NCBI GenBank assembly: GCA_964251675.1
Contig: CAXUKS010000009.1
Location: 65,239-129,238, forward strand
DNA from: JANXMY01 sp964251675
Lineage (GTDB): Bacteria > Armatimonadota > Armatimonadia > Armatimonadales > Capsulimonadaceae
Length of the DNA: 64,000 nucleotides
Direction of reading: 5' to 3'
Shown here piece by piece: positions 30,905 through 39,752 of the stretch. Each line of letters starts with the position of its first letter. Position 1 is the stretch's first letter. Below the pieces are notes generated by a model. That model saw only the letters and a program-made list of their open reading frames with translations, ran no database searches and had not been told where the DNA came from. A program made the translations under genes and the position numbers.

Positions 30905-32425
30905 ATGCGTTTTTCTTCTTTGTCGCTGACGACAGCCTTTCTGGTCGGCGCCGCGCTGCCCGCCGCCGCCGCCACGCTCTCCGTTCCCTCAAAAGCCTAT
31001 CCTACGATCCAGAAGGCCGTCAGCGCGGCCAAGCCCGGCGACACCGTGCTGGTGTCCGCCAAGCCCAAAGGCGGCGTCTACAACGAGGCCGTGACCATCA
31101 CCACGCCCGGTATTATTTTGCAGGGCAGCAATAATCCTATTATTGACGGCACCGGCCTCGGCATCACCGTCCCGCAGCCACCGCCGTTTCAGCCGCTCAC
31201 CACCTACCCCAATGGCATTGAGATCCGCGCCGACCATGTGGCCGTGCGCGGCCTGACGGTGCAGAACACCGGCGGCTCTCCCTTCAGCACATCCAGCGGC
31301 ATCAATGTGGGGTACACCACACCCAACGGCCAAACCAATGTGAGCTACAGCGACATTGAAATCAGCAGCGTGACCGCCCGCAACAACTACACCGGCATCA
31401 CCATCCAGGGCTACGCGGGCCTGAGCGGCTTTTACGGCGGTACGCCCGTCTCGCTGAAAGGCTACCGCCTGCTCGGCGATGTGGTCACCGGCAGCACCAA
31501 TGACGGCGTAGACATCCTCGGGGCGTCAAGCGTACTTGTCAGCGGCAGCCGCTTTGCAAATAACGGAAGCGCTGGGCTGGTAGTCGGCGGCAATATCTAC
31601 GGCACGCCTATCACGGAAAACGCGCTGATTGCCGGCAACGTCTTCTCGGGCAATGATTATGACGGGCTGGATGCTTACGGCGACGGCCTGACCGTCACCG
31701 CCAATGAAGCCGCCAGCAATGGGTATGCCGGGATCACCGTGACCACTCCCACCTACAACCCCGCTGTCAAGGACCCGTCATCTCCAAACCCGCCTGCCAG
31801 CGCCGTCGCGCTCAACATCATCCATGACAACGAGTACAATGGCCTTGTCATCAGTGGCACGCAGACGGTTTCGAGCAACCTGATCGCCAAAAACTTTGGC
31901 TACGGCCTGTACCTGAATGCCGCCGATTACTCCGCTGTGTCCTACAACCTGATTACCGGCACCCAGCTTTCAGGCTACGACACAGACGACGGCACGGGGC
32001 TGTATGCCGAGGCGGGCTACAACTACTCCACCGGCGGCTACGGGGGCTATCTGACGCTCACCGGTAACGTCATCACCGGCAGCGCGGGCGACGGACTGTT
32101 TCTGTACCAGGCGACCAAATCTACCGTCTCGCGCAACACGGTCTCGGGCAATGCCGGTGTCGGCATTCATCTGGACGACACCCCAAGCCTCAGCCTCTAC
32201 TTCTCCGCCTCCCTGAGCGCGGCGGATGTGCAGAACACCGTGACGCAAAACACCGCCCTCCACAACGGGCTGTTTGATGCCCGCGACGATGCCAGCGCCC
32301 CGGATGACCTGACCTACCCGAACGGCGAAACCTCTTACGGCGATAACGGCTACTACGGTCCCTCGGTGAACATCTGGACCAAGAACACGTTCGGCACGAC
32401 CGACCCGGTCGGCCTGAGCAAGTAA
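30905..32425 (+). CDS. Secreted right-handed beta-helix protein
   Basis: 506 residues from the ATG at 30905 (AAGGAG 7 nt upstream). The signal peptide MRFSSLSLTTAFLVGAALPAAAA is followed by YPTIQKAVSAAKPGDTVLVSAK, the standard start of pectate-lyase-like parallel beta-helices, then a long series of turns with N-ladder motifs (VSGSRFANNGSAGLVV, LIAGNVFSGNDYDGLDAYGDGLTVTANEAASNGYAGI). Members bind or cleave polysaccharides; no catalytic residues can be assigned. Rich in Asn, Gly and Tyr, as expected for an extracellular helix. Confidence 0.88.
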   Translation: MRFSSLSLTTAFLVGAALPAAAATLSVPSKAYPTIQKAVSAAKPGDTVLVSAKPKGGVYNEAVTITTPGIILQGSNNPIIDGTGLGITVPQPPPFQPLTTYPNGIEIRADHVAVRGLTVQNTGGSPFSTSSGINVGYTTPNGQTNVSYSDIEISSVTARNNYTGITIQGYAGLSGFYGGTPVSLKGYRLLGDVVTGSTNDGVDILGASSVLVSGSRFANNGSAGLVVGGNIYGTPITENALIAGNVFSGNDYDGLDAYGDGLTVTANEAASNGYAGITVTTPTYNPAVKDPSSPNPPASAVALNIIHDNEYNGLVISGTQTVSSNLIAKNFGYGLYLNAADYSAVSYNLITGTQLSGYDTDDGTGLYAEAGYNYSTGGYGGYLTLTGNVITGSAGDGLFLYQATKSTVSRNTVSGNAGVGIHLDDTPSLSLYFSASLSAADVQNTVTQNTALHNGLFDARDDASAPDDLTYPNGETSYGDNGYYGPSVNIWTKNTFGTTDPVGLSK

Positions 32426-32430
32426 GGTAA

Positions 32431-32574
32431 GACCCCTCCCGCTCGTTCCTCGCTCCCTCCCCTGTTAAGGGAGGGTTAGGATTAAGCCCCGGAAGGCGCG
32501 GGATCGATCTTCTCCGGTTCTTCTCATTGCCCTCCCCTAGCAGGGGAGGGAGCGAGGAACGAGCGGGAGGGGTC
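32431..32574. repeat. Long inverted repeat element
   Basis: Arms of 33 nt at 32431-32463 and 32542-32574 are near-perfect reverse complements, built round CTCGTTCCTCGC and CCTCCC runs. Inner palindromes (CCCTCCCCT...AGGGGAGGG) are nested. It closes the gap between two convergent genes and reaches the stop codon of the next. Confidence 0.8.
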
Positions 32575-33209
32575 TACCCAAACGTCTGCCGCAGCAGGTC
32601 ATCCACCTGCTTGACCTGCGGAACGCCGTAAAAGCCAAACTGTGTCACGCGGGTGCGCGTCCGGCTGAAGCCGTTCGTGCTGTCCGTGTCCTGGTACGTT
32701 GAGAGGGTTGCCGCACGCGGAAAGATCAAATCCCCCGAGCCGTCGCCTGCCTCCGTCCGCGCCCGGTCCCCAAGCTGCACCGGCGACAGGGACCGCACCG
32801 TGACACTGCCGAAGACGCCCCCGGTCCACACAATCACGCGCTGGCTGGTGACCGCATACAGCGTCCGCTTCGCCCCCAGAGACAGCCACAGCGGCGACAG
32901 CAGCAGCCCCAGGCCCACCGCCACAAAAATCAGCCCGAACAGCGGAAACAGCAGAAACGGCGCGGCAAACGCGCCACTGCCCCCCGCTGACCGGGCCACC
33001 CCATTAAACAAAAACGCGAACCCGCCCGCCATCGCCGTCCAGAACAGCGCAAACGCCGTAAAGGGAATGCCAAACAGCATCGGCACAATCCCCTGCCGCG
33101 CCATCCGCCCCGGCGACGGCTGCCCCGCCCACAGCAGGGTCTCGCCCGGCGACAGCTCGCCGTCAATGCGCCTCTGCGCGTCCATCGGCAGTGTGGGACT
33201 GGATAACAT
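32574..33209 (-). CDS. Membrane protein with bacterial PH-like domain
   Basis: 211 residues. ELSPGETLLWAGQPSPG at the N-terminus is typical of membrane proteins with a bacterial PH domain. Two hydrophobic hairpin segments follow (about 40-70 and 82-110), then LYAVTSQRVIVWTGGVFGSVTVRSL, the PH-like strand pattern. The family is of unknown function. The stop codon overlaps the arm of the inverted repeat. It ends an apparent run of minus-strand genes downstream of nadB, with a 17-bp gap. Confidence 0.72.
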   Translation of the reverse strand: MLSSPTLPMDAQRRIDGELSPGETLLWAGQPSPGRMARQGIVPMLFGIPFTAFALFWTAMAGGFAFLFNGVARSAGGSGAFAAPFLLFPLFGLIFVAVGLGLLLSPLWLSLGAKRTLYAVTSQRVIVWTGGVFGSVTVRSLSPVQLGDRARTEAGDGSGDLIFPRAATLSTYQDTDSTNGFSRTRTRVTQFGFYGVPQVKQVDDLLRQTFG

Positions 33210-33225
33210 GGCAGGGAGTCTTCCT

Positions 33226-34794
33226 TTAGCTCATCCGCGTCAGCGTGGTGTCATGGCGCTCGCTTTCCCGCGTTTCCGGGTAGTCGGTCGTGTAGTGCAG
33301 GCCGCGTGACTCTTTGCGCTTCTTGGCACAGGCGATGATGAGCTGCGCGACTTCAATCATGTTGCGAAGTTCCAGAACATCATCGGCCAGCACGCCGTCG
33401 TCAAAGAGGGGCCGGGCCTCATCGCGCAGAGCGGACACGGCGGCGGTGGCTTTGGCGAGGCGGCTATCCGAGCGGACGATGCCGACATACTTCTGCATGA
33501 CGATCTGCAGGCGGTTTCGCAGAGCCGCGACCTGCTCGTGGTCCAGAGCACCTACCCGGCGGGCGATGTCGGGGTAGTCCGGCACGGACAGCGGGGCCGC
33601 GCCGAGGTCCGTGCGGGCCAGCGCATCGTCAGCAGCCCGCTTGCCAAAGACCAACGCTTCCAGCAGGGAGTTCGAGGCCAGGCGGTTCGCGCCGTGAACG
33701 CCCGTCGAAGCCGCCTCGCCGCAGGCATACAGGCCCGGCAAAGTGGTCCGCCCGTGCAGGTCGGTCACGACGCCGCCGCAGGAGTAGTGCGCGGCGGGGA
33801 CGACGGGGATCCAATCGGTGGTCATATCAATGCCAAACGACAGGCAGCGGGCATAGATGGTCGGGAAATGCGCTTTGATCTCTTCGGGCGACAAGTGCGT
33901 CACATCTAAGTAAACGCACGCATCACCGGTCTTTTTGATCTCGCTGTCAATGGCCCGCGCCACAATATCACGCGGGGCCAGGTCTTTGCGCTCGGCGTCG
34001 TACTCGCCCATGAACGCCGTGCCGTCTCGGCGCCGCAGGATGCCGCCTTCGCCCCGAACGGCTTCCGAGATCAGAAAGCTCTTGGCATCGGGGTGATAGA
34101 GCGACGTCGGGTGGAACTGGATAAACTCCATGTCGGCGACTTCCGCCCCGGCCCGCCACGCCATCGCCACGCCGTCGCCGGTGGCAATCGGGGGGTTCGT
34201 GGTGAATTGGTACACCTGCCCGGCCCCGCCCGTCGCAAGAAGCGTAGACGGCGCGACATACGCCTGCACTTCCCCCGTGGCCTCATCCAGCACATACGCC
34301 CCGCAGCAGCGCCCGCCGTCCATGATCAAATCCACGGCAAAATGGTGTTCCAGCACCGTGATACTTGGGTGCTTTCGCGCCGCTTCCACGAGTGTCCGCT
34401 CCACTTCCTTGCCGGTTAAATCCGCCGTGTGGATAATCCGCCGCCGGGAGTGCCCGCCTTCGCGCCCCAGCGAGAGCGTCCCATCCGGGTCCCGGTTGAA
34501 CTCCGCGCCGAACGTCATCAGCTCCCGGATTTGGTCCGGGCCTTCGTTGACCAGCACGCGCACGGCGTCCTCGTGGCACAGCCCCGCCCCGGCAATCAGC
34601 GTGTCCTGGACGTGCAGCTCCGGGTCATCGTCCGCGCCCATGACCCCCGCGATGCCGCCCTGCGCCCAGTTGGTGTTGCTGTCCGTGCGGTCCTTTTTGG
34701 TGATCAGCGCCACGCGCCCCTGCTCGCACACCCGCAGCGCAAACGACAGTCCCGCGCTGCCGCTGCCCAGAACCAGATAGTCATACGTCTGCAT
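33226..34794 (-). CDS. nadB: L-aspartate oxidase
   Basis: A 522-residue flavoprotein oxidising L-aspartate to iminoaspartate, the first step of de novo NAD synthesis. The FAD-binding start is MQTYDYLVLGSGSAGLSFAL, followed by NTNWAQGGIAGV, HTADLTGKEVERTL, EFIQFHPTSLYHP and the second FAD region YACGEAASTGVHGANRLASNSLLEALVFG. The start at 34794 puts the Rossmann motif at the N-terminus as in the family; an in-frame extension to 34914 is possible but has no support. nadA and nadC are not in the window. Confidence 0.95.
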   Translation of the reverse strand: MQTYDYLVLGSGSAGLSFALRVCEQGRVALITKKDRTDSNTNWAQGGIAGVMGADDDPELHVQDTLIAGAGLCHEDAVRVLVNEGPDQIRELMTFGAEFNRDPDGTLSLGREGGHSRRRIIHTADLTGKEVERTLVEAARKHPSITVLEHHFAVDLIMDGGRCCGAYVLDEATGEVQAYVAPSTLLATGGAGQVYQFTTNPPIATGDGVAMAWRAGAEVADMEFIQFHPTSLYHPDAKSFLISEAVRGEGGILRRRDGTAFMGEYDAERKDLAPRDIVARAIDSEIKKTGDACVYLDVTHLSPEEIKAHFPTIYARCLSFGIDMTTDWIPVVPAAHYSCGGVVTDLHGRTTLPGLYACGEAASTGVHGANRLASNSLLEALVFGKRAADDALARTDLGAAPLSVPDYPDIARRVGALDHEQVAALRNRLQIVMQKYVGIVRSDSRLAKATAAVSALRDEARPLFDDGVLADDVLELRNMIEVAQLIIACAKKRKESRGLHYTTDYPETRESERHDTTLTRMS

Positions 34795-34904
34795 TGCTTC
34801 AAGTACCTGTTCTAAAGTGCCTGTCTCTAACTTGCCCGTCTCTACTTCGGTAACACGGAAGGCGCACAAAAAGTTGCCGCTGTTGCTTTTGTCAAAAGCT
34901 TGGG

Positions 34905-35513
34905 TCAAATCCAATACAAGCCGGGGCGATACGGCTGGGGGACGCGAGCAAGGCTATCGCTTAACCGCTGCCAGTGGTCCGGGCCAAATTCGTTGGCACT
35001 TAGCCGCCGCATTGCCTCGCGCACCATATCAGCGTCCCCTGTGAGACAGGCGATTGCCACCGGGGAGAAATCGTCCCAATGCGGGCTGTTCACCCTCTGT
35101 TCATACAGTGAAACCATTGGCAGGCGATCACCAATCTGTGGGGCTTTTCCCCACGCTCGCGCCAATGGCTGCGGCAGGATTTTGATGACGGGCCAGGTAT
35201 CTCCAGCATTCTTGCTCATATCCGTACTGACGGCAACCAAGCATGGTTGAGTTGACACGACGATGGCAGGATTGACGTCACCCTGAGCGCATTTCTGCCA
35301 AAAAGTATTTAATCTTGCTGCCGCTCCCAAGCCACTCAAAGCCGCTAGACCCCAGATGCCACTACTGGCTCCAGACTTGAAAAATGCCAACGCCAGCAGG
35401 CCCATAAAAAACACCGCAGGCAGCACGGTGAAAGCGGCTTGACCCGGACAGCAGCGTACCCAGACGAAAAAGTTTGGCCGGAATTGCCCCGGTGTTGATG
35501 CACGACCCTTCAT
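34905..35513 (-). CDS. DUF3239-like protein
   Basis: 202 residues. Two hydrophobic segments (about 26-50 and 52-66) are followed by CAQGDVNPAIVVSTQPCLVAVSTDMSKNAGDTWPVIKILPQPL and a C-terminal HWDDFSPVAIACLTGD...RLSDSLARVPQPYRPGLYWI. The 'VNPxxVVS...L.AV.TDLS' and 'HW.DF.PVA' pattern is what I recall of DUF3239, a family of unknown function. It lies 4 bp downstream of the YhcG-type nuclease gene on the same strand, perhaps co-transcribed. Confidence 0.62.
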   Translation of the reverse strand: MKGRASTPGQFRPNFFVWVRCCPGQAAFTVLPAVFFMGLLALAFFKSGASSGIWGLAALSGLGAAARLNTFWQKCAQGDVNPAIVVSTQPCLVAVSTDMSKNAGDTWPVIKILPQPLARAWGKAPQIGDRLPMVSLYEQRVNSPHWDDFSPVAIACLTGDADMVREAMRRLSANEFGPDHWQRLSDSLARVPQPYRPGLYWI

Positions 35514-35516
35514 AGT

Positions 35517-36554
35517 TTACCTTTCGGAAGACTCTCCTGAGACCTCTTCCAAGAGCTTGGCAATCTGCTCCGGCGTGGGCAACTGCCCTTCATATTCCGC
35601 AGGCAGGGCGGACACCATACGGTAGGAGCCGACCCCGATGGGCTTGTTGGACTCGCGCAGGGCGTACTCTACAATCGTTCGGTCTTTGGACTTGCACAGG
35701 ATGATACCCAGCGAGGGGGCTTCGTCCGGCATCCGAACTTTGTCATCCAGCACGGCGAGATAAAACTGCATCTTGCCGACATATTCCGGCAGGAACGCCC
35801 CGATTTTCAGTTCCAGTGCCACCAGGCACTTCAAGCGGCGATGGTAAAGCAGCAGGTCAATAAAATACTCCTGGTCGCTGACTTGCAGCCGGTACTGACT
35901 GCCCACAAACGCGAACACGCCGCCCATCTGTTTTAAAAACGGCTCGACACGGGCTAGAATGGTCGTCTCTAGCTGCCGTTCGCTGAACTCGTCGCCCAGT
36001 TCCAGAAAGTCAAACAGGTATTCGTCTTTGATTGCTAGCGTCGCCAGTGCCCGGCTTTCAGCGGGCAGGGTTGTGGCAAAGTTGGTCTGACCGAGCAGCG
36101 TCTTTTCGTAAGTCTGGTTTTCGATTTGGTGGATCAAAACGTTCTTAGTCCACCCGTGCGCTTTGGTCATGCGAATGTAAAATTCGCGCTCCAAATCGTC
36201 TTTGCACTTCTCGAAAACAATGACGTTATGCGTCCATCCTATTTCTCGCACCATTGGTGCGAGTTTTTGACTACCACTGTAATTCTCATAAAAAAGCTTC
36301 ATGCGCCACATATTCGCTGCTGAGAAGCCAGCGACGCCGGGGAACTCGCCGCGCACGTCTGCGGCCAATTTTTCGACCACCGAGTGGCCCCAGCTTTGGC
36401 CATGCTGCCGCTCCACGATCAGCTTGCCGATGTTCCAGTAGAGGTCAATCAGCTCTTTGTTGACGGCTCGCAGGGCGTTATACTGCGCCGTGCGAATGCG
36501 GGTTTTGACTTCGCCGACCAGTGCGGCGTAATCGGTTGTTTCTAACTCGTCCAT
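35517..36554 (-). CDS. YhcG-type PDDEXK nuclease domain protein (DUF1016)
   Basis: 345 residues from the ATG at 36554 (AAGGAAA upstream). The N-terminal DUF1016 part has YWNIGKLIVERQ, WGHSVVEKLAADVRGEFPGVAGFSAANMWRMKLFYENY. The C-terminal nuclease has FAFVGSQYRLQVSDQEYFIDLLLYHRRLKCLVALELKIGAFLPEYVGKMQFYL, where D...ELK forms a PD-(D/E)xK site. These proteins are often found in defence islands and restriction loci, but their action is not settled. It lies 22 bp beyond hemC on the same strand. Confidence 0.9.
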   Translation of the reverse strand: MDELETTDYAALVGEVKTRIRTAQYNALRAVNKELIDLYWNIGKLIVERQHGQSWGHSVVEKLAADVRGEFPGVAGFSAANMWRMKLFYENYSGSQKLAPMVREIGWTHNVIVFEKCKDDLEREFYIRMTKAHGWTKNVLIHQIENQTYEKTLLGQTNFATTLPAESRALATLAIKDEYLFDFLELGDEFSERQLETTILARVEPFLKQMGGVFAFVGSQYRLQVSDQEYFIDLLLYHRRLKCLVALELKIGAFLPEYVGKMQFYLAVLDDKVRMPDEAPSLGIILCKSKDRTIVEYALRESNKPIGVGSYRMVSALPAEYEGQLPTPEQIAKLLEEVSGESSER

Positions 36555-36576
36555 GACAGTTTCCTTGTGATGTGTG

Positions 36577-37485
36577 CTATTGACTTGCCAAAAGTCCCGC
36601 CGCACCCTGTGCCCGGAGGGCGTCCGCGAGATGTGCGCCGAGGTCGGCTGCCGGGTCTGCCGAGACGGCCTGCTGCCGGAGGATAGTCGTGCCGTCCGGG
36701 GCGGCGACCATGCCCGTGAGTGTCAGCGTGCCGCTGTCCAGCACTGCCAACGCGCCGACCGGCGTTTTGCAACTTCCGCCGATGTGCCGCAGGAAGGCCC
36801 GTTCGGCCTGGGTCGTGCGCTGCGCCGCCGGGTCTGTAAGGGCCTGTGCCAGCGCGTAGGCGGGGCTGTCCTGCCGGGTTTCAATCGCCAGCGCCCCCTG
36901 GCCGGGGTCGGGGGTGAACCAGTCGGGGTCTAAAATCTCGGCGATGTTTTCCTGCAAGCCGAGGCGGTTCAGGCCAGCGACGGCGAGGCAGATGGCGTCG
37001 TACTGGCCTTCGCGCCACTTGCGGAGGCGGGAGTCGATGTTGCCGCGTATCTCCAAGAGCATCAAATCGGGGCGGCGGGAGAGCAGCAGGGCGCGGCGGC
37101 GAACGCTGCCTGTGCCGACCCGTGCGCCGGGCGGCAGGGCGTCGAGCGTCGCGCCAATCAGGGCGTCGCGGGGGTCTTCGCGGGCGGGCACAGCGGCGAT
37201 GACGAGGCCCGTGGGCAGAGTGTGTTCCAAATCTTTCATGGAATGCACGGCGAGATCAATCTCGCCCGTGAGCAGCGCCGTCTCTAACTCTTTGGCGAAG
37301 ATGCCCTTTTCGCCAAACGACGACAGCGGGATGTTGGCCGCCTGCGTGGCATCCCCGCGTGTGCCGATGATTTGAAGAGTGATGTCCAGATCAGGGTGAG
37401 CGAGGCGCAGGGTGTTGGCGACGCCGTGAGACTGCGCCAGCGCCAGCTTGGAGCCGCGTGTGCCGAGGGTGAGATGCTGTGGCAT
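36577..37485 (-). CDS. hemC: Hydroxymethylbilane synthase (porphobilinogen deaminase)
   Basis: 302 residues. The enzyme joins four porphobilinogen units into hydroxymethylbilane in haem synthesis. LTLGTRGSKLALAQS opens the protein, GTGSVRRRALLLSRRPDLMLLEIRGNIDSRLRKW holds the substrate-binding arginines, and the cofactor-carrying cysteine is in FLRHIGGSCKTPVGALA. I prefer the start MPQHLTLGTRGSK at 37485, matching the family N-terminus. Other haem genes are not adjacent. Confidence 0.95.
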   Translation of the reverse strand: MPQHLTLGTRGSKLALAQSHGVANTLRLAHPDLDITLQIIGTRGDATQAANIPLSSFGEKGIFAKELETALLTGEIDLAVHSMKDLEHTLPTGLVIAAVPAREDPRDALIGATLDALPPGARVGTGSVRRRALLLSRRPDLMLLEIRGNIDSRLRKWREGQYDAICLAVAGLNRLGLQENIAEILDPDWFTPDPGQGALAIETRQDSPAYALAQALTDPAAQRTTQAERAFLRHIGGSCKTPVGALAVLDSGTLTLTGMVAAPDGTTILRQQAVSADPAADLGAHLADALRAQGAAGLLASQ

Positions 37486-37500
37486 GGTGGTTTCTAGGAA

Positions 37501-37594
37501 GTCCCCCCCGCCCCCAATTCTGGGGGAGCCAGAATTGGGCAAGAGGGGCCATCCCAACTTTCCGGTTCCCCCATTATTGGGGGCGAGGGGGTCC
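37501..37594. repeat. Palindromic element, CCCCCAATN(T)GGGGG type
   Basis: Two hairpins (CCCCCAATTCTGGGGG at the left, CCCCCATTATTGGGGG at the right) flanked by GTCCCCCCCG and CGAGGGGGTCC arms. It resembles the element at 58960-59040, which has the same CCCCCAATAATGGGGG hairpin. Confidence 0.7.
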
Positions 37595-38157
37595 TACTTC
37601 TTTGCCCCCAGCAGTTTCCAGCCGAGCGGCAGCAGGCCCGCCGCCAGCAGGGCTTTCAGAACGTCTCCCGGCAGGTAGGGCAGGACGCCCAGCGCCAGCG
37701 CGTGCGACGTGCCCACGAAATGCGCCAGCCAGCCCGCGCCGCCGGTGTAGATGACTAGAGACCCCAGTGCCATTGCCAGCAGCATGGTCACTGGGCGGCG
37801 GTCCCAGCCGCGTGCGGCCAGCCAGCCCACCAGCGCGGCGGCCAGCGGGAACGCCGCGAGGTAGCCCATTGTAAACAGCCCTGCTCCGGTCGGTGCGAAG
37901 ACCGGCAGGCCGCAGGCGCCTTCGACCAGATAGAGCAAGAGCGCCGCCGCCCCGAGACGGGGACCCAGCAGGGCGCCGGTCAGCAGCACGCCGAACGTCT
38001 GCCCTGTGACGGGGACGGGCGTGCCGGGCAGCGGAAACGCAATCTGGGCGCACAGAGCGTTCAGCAGGCTGAAGGCGACGACCAGAACGATGTCGCGTGT
38101 CCATGCCTGTGCGGGCGCATGAGCGGGCCGGGGCCAAAGGGCCAGTGAAAGTGTCAA
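37594..38157 (-). CDS. bioY: BioY family biotin transporter
   Basis: 187 residues. S-component of an energy-coupling-factor vitamin transporter or stand-alone biotin carrier. Six membrane segments can be traced. Family motifs are ALCAQIAFPLPGTPVPVTGQTFGVLLTGALLGPRLGAAALLLYLVEGACGLPVF and the C-terminal YLPGDVLKALLAAGLLP. The start is a TTG at 38157 with GGAGG 8 nt upstream; the longer reading to 38286 would cross a palindromic element and lacks a ribosome site. TATACT (minus strand, 38196-38201) is a likely -10. Confidence 0.9.
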   Translation of the reverse strand: MTLSLALWPRPAHAPAQAWTRDIVLVVAFSLLNALCAQIAFPLPGTPVPVTGQTFGVLLTGALLGPRLGAAALLLYLVEGACGLPVFAPTGAGLFTMGYLAAFPLAAALVGWLAARGWDRRPVTMLLAMALGSLVIYTGGAGWLAHFVGTSHALALGVLPYLPGDVLKALLAAGLLPLGWKLLGAKK

Positions 38158-38234
38158 AGCGTATCCTCCAAAGTGTGTGAGTAAAAGTGGGGTTAGTATA
38201 CCCGGCGCAGAGGCGCGGGACGCATCGGGGAGGT

Positions 38235-38362
38235 GCCGGGGGGGTAGAAACCCCCGGCAGGGAAGCACCCTTCGGGTGAAGTGCAAGAGTCACGCCTGCG
38301 GGGCTTATCTTGTGTCTTTGTCCGAAGGACATTTCCTTGCCGGGGGTTTTCACACCCCCGGC
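38235..38362. repeat. Nested palindromic intergenic element (REP/BIME-like)
   Basis: Arms at 38235-38258 and 38339-38362 with stem GCCGGGGG/CCCCCGGC. The inner hairpins CACCCTTCGGGTG and TGTCCGAAGGACA are the same pair as in the 25967 element, in reversed order, so the two copies have opposite orientation. Confidence 0.85.
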
Positions 38363-38406
38363 ACAGGGAAAGAAGAAGGAGCGCACCCTAGAAAGAACCC
38401 TTCCCC

Positions 38407-39144
38407 ATGCCTGAAGAAATTACCACCGAGACCGTCACCCTGTCCGCGTCTGACGGAACCACGCTGCCCGCCTATGTTGCCAAGCCCGCGTCCGATGGCC
38501 CGCACCCTGCGATTTTGGTATTTCAGGAAGCGTTCGGCGTCAATGCCCATATCCGCGATGTCACCGAGCGGTTTGCCCGCGCCGGGTACACCGCGATTGC
38601 CCCCGCGCTGTATCATCGCACGGACGCGCAGTTTGAAGGGTCCTACACGGACATTGGCCCGGCGATGTCCCATCTGTCGGCCCTGACCGATGCCGGACAG
38701 ACGGCGGACGTTCAGGCTGCTTACGACTGGCTGATCTCCCCAGGCGGCGGCGCGGCGACTGCCGTGGCCTCCACCGGCTACTGCATGGGCGGGCGCACGT
38801 CGTTTCTGGCCGACACGCTTCTGCCGCTGCGGGCCTCCGTGTCCTATTACGGCGGCGGCATCGCGCCGAGCGAAGGCAGCCCATTTCCGGGACTGCTGGA
38901 CCAGGCCGCCGCCCTGCACGCCCCGATCCTGCTGTTCTGGGGCGGCAAAGACGAACACATCGGCATCGACGGCCCCCGCGCCGTGGAAGACGCCCTCCAG
39001 GCAGCCCAAAAGCCGTACACGCAGGTGATATTCTCGGAAGCCGACCACGGCTTCTTCTGCGACGTCCGTGCCAGCTACAACCCCAAAGCGGCCCGGCAGG
39101 CATGGGCCTTGACGCTGGATTTTCTGGCGACGTATGTGAAGTAG
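38407..39144 (+). CDS. Dienelactone hydrolase family protein
   Basis: A 245-residue alpha/beta hydrolase. The nucleophile is cysteine in STGYCMGGRTS, the acid is in FWGGKDEHIG and the base in SEADHGFFCD, the Cys-Asp-His triad of dienelactone hydrolases. LVFQEAFGVNAHIRDVTERFARAGYTAIAPALYHR is the conserved N-terminal region. Characterised members open lactone rings in aromatic degradation, but most bacterial homologues have unknown substrates, and no pathway genes are nearby. Confidence 0.92.
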   Translation: MPEEITTETVTLSASDGTTLPAYVAKPASDGPHPAILVFQEAFGVNAHIRDVTERFARAGYTAIAPALYHRTDAQFEGSYTDIGPAMSHLSALTDAGQTADVQAAYDWLISPGGGAATAVASTGYCMGGRTSFLADTLLPLRASVSYYGGGIAPSEGSPFPGLLDQAAALHAPILLFWGGKDEHIGIDGPRAVEDALQAAQKPYTQVIFSEADHGFFCDVRASYNPKAARQAWALTLDFLATYVK

Positions 39145-39146
39145 GA

Positions 39147-39237
39147 ACCTCCCCCGGCCCCTCCTTCAGTGGGGAGTCAGAGTAAGACCGCCATCCGGCT
39201 CCCTCTCTGAGGGAGAGGGCGGGGGAGAAATCTCCTA
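39147..39237. repeat. Degenerate inverted repeat element
   Basis: AACCTCCCCCGGCCCC...GGGCGGGGGAGA with inner CTCCCTCTCTGAGGGAG. A weaker member of the palindromic elements, in the gap between convergent genes, and a possible terminator region. Confidence 0.5.
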
Positions 39238-39248
39238 AAGGTGGGGGC

Positions 39249-39749
39249 CTATCCCTTGCGCCGGAACAAATCCGTCTTGGCGTTCGCCACCCGGTCCAGA
39301 AACAGCAGGCCGTCTAAGTGATCAATCTCATGCTGCAAGACCACTGACTCGAAGCCTTCGGCATCAATCGTCACCGTCTCGCCCTCTAAACTCAGGGCGC
39401 GGACGGTGATATTCTTGTGGCGGCGGATATTCGCGGTGTAGTCCGGGAGGCTCAGGCAGCCTTCGCGGCCCGTCTGTTCGCCGTCATGGGCCACAATCGT
39501 TGGGTTGACTAAAATTAACAGCCCGTGCGCGGCGGGGTGCTTGGGGTTGCGGGAGGTATCCACGATCGCAAGGCGGGACAGGACACCGATCTGCGGCGCG
39601 GCGATGCCGACCGTGCGCGGTGGTCCGGCGTCCATTGTGTCCAGCAAATCCTGCGCGGCAGCCCGGAGGGCATCGTCAATGTCCGAAACAGGGTCACAAA
39701 GGGCTTTGAGGCGCGGGTCGGGGTACAGCACGACGGGGCGGGCAGGCAT
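39249..39749 (-). CDS. def: Peptide deformylase
   Basis: A 166-residue metalloenzyme that removes the formyl group from nascent proteins. All three motifs are intact: GIAAPQIG (residues about 48-55), EGCLSLP with the metal cysteine, and QHEIDHLDG with two metal histidines and the catalytic Glu. It starts 3 bp after the stop of the ACT-domain gene and is surely co-transcribed with it. Confidence 0.96.
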   Translation of the reverse strand: MPARPVVLYPDPRLKALCDPVSDIDDALRAAAQDLLDTMDAGPPRTVGIAAPQIGVLSRLAIVDTSRNPKHPAAHGLLILVNPTIVAHDGEQTGREGCLSLPDYTANIRRHKNITVRALSLEGETVTIDAEGFESVVLQHEIDHLDGLLFLDRVANAKTDLFRRKG

Positions 39750-39752
39750 CGC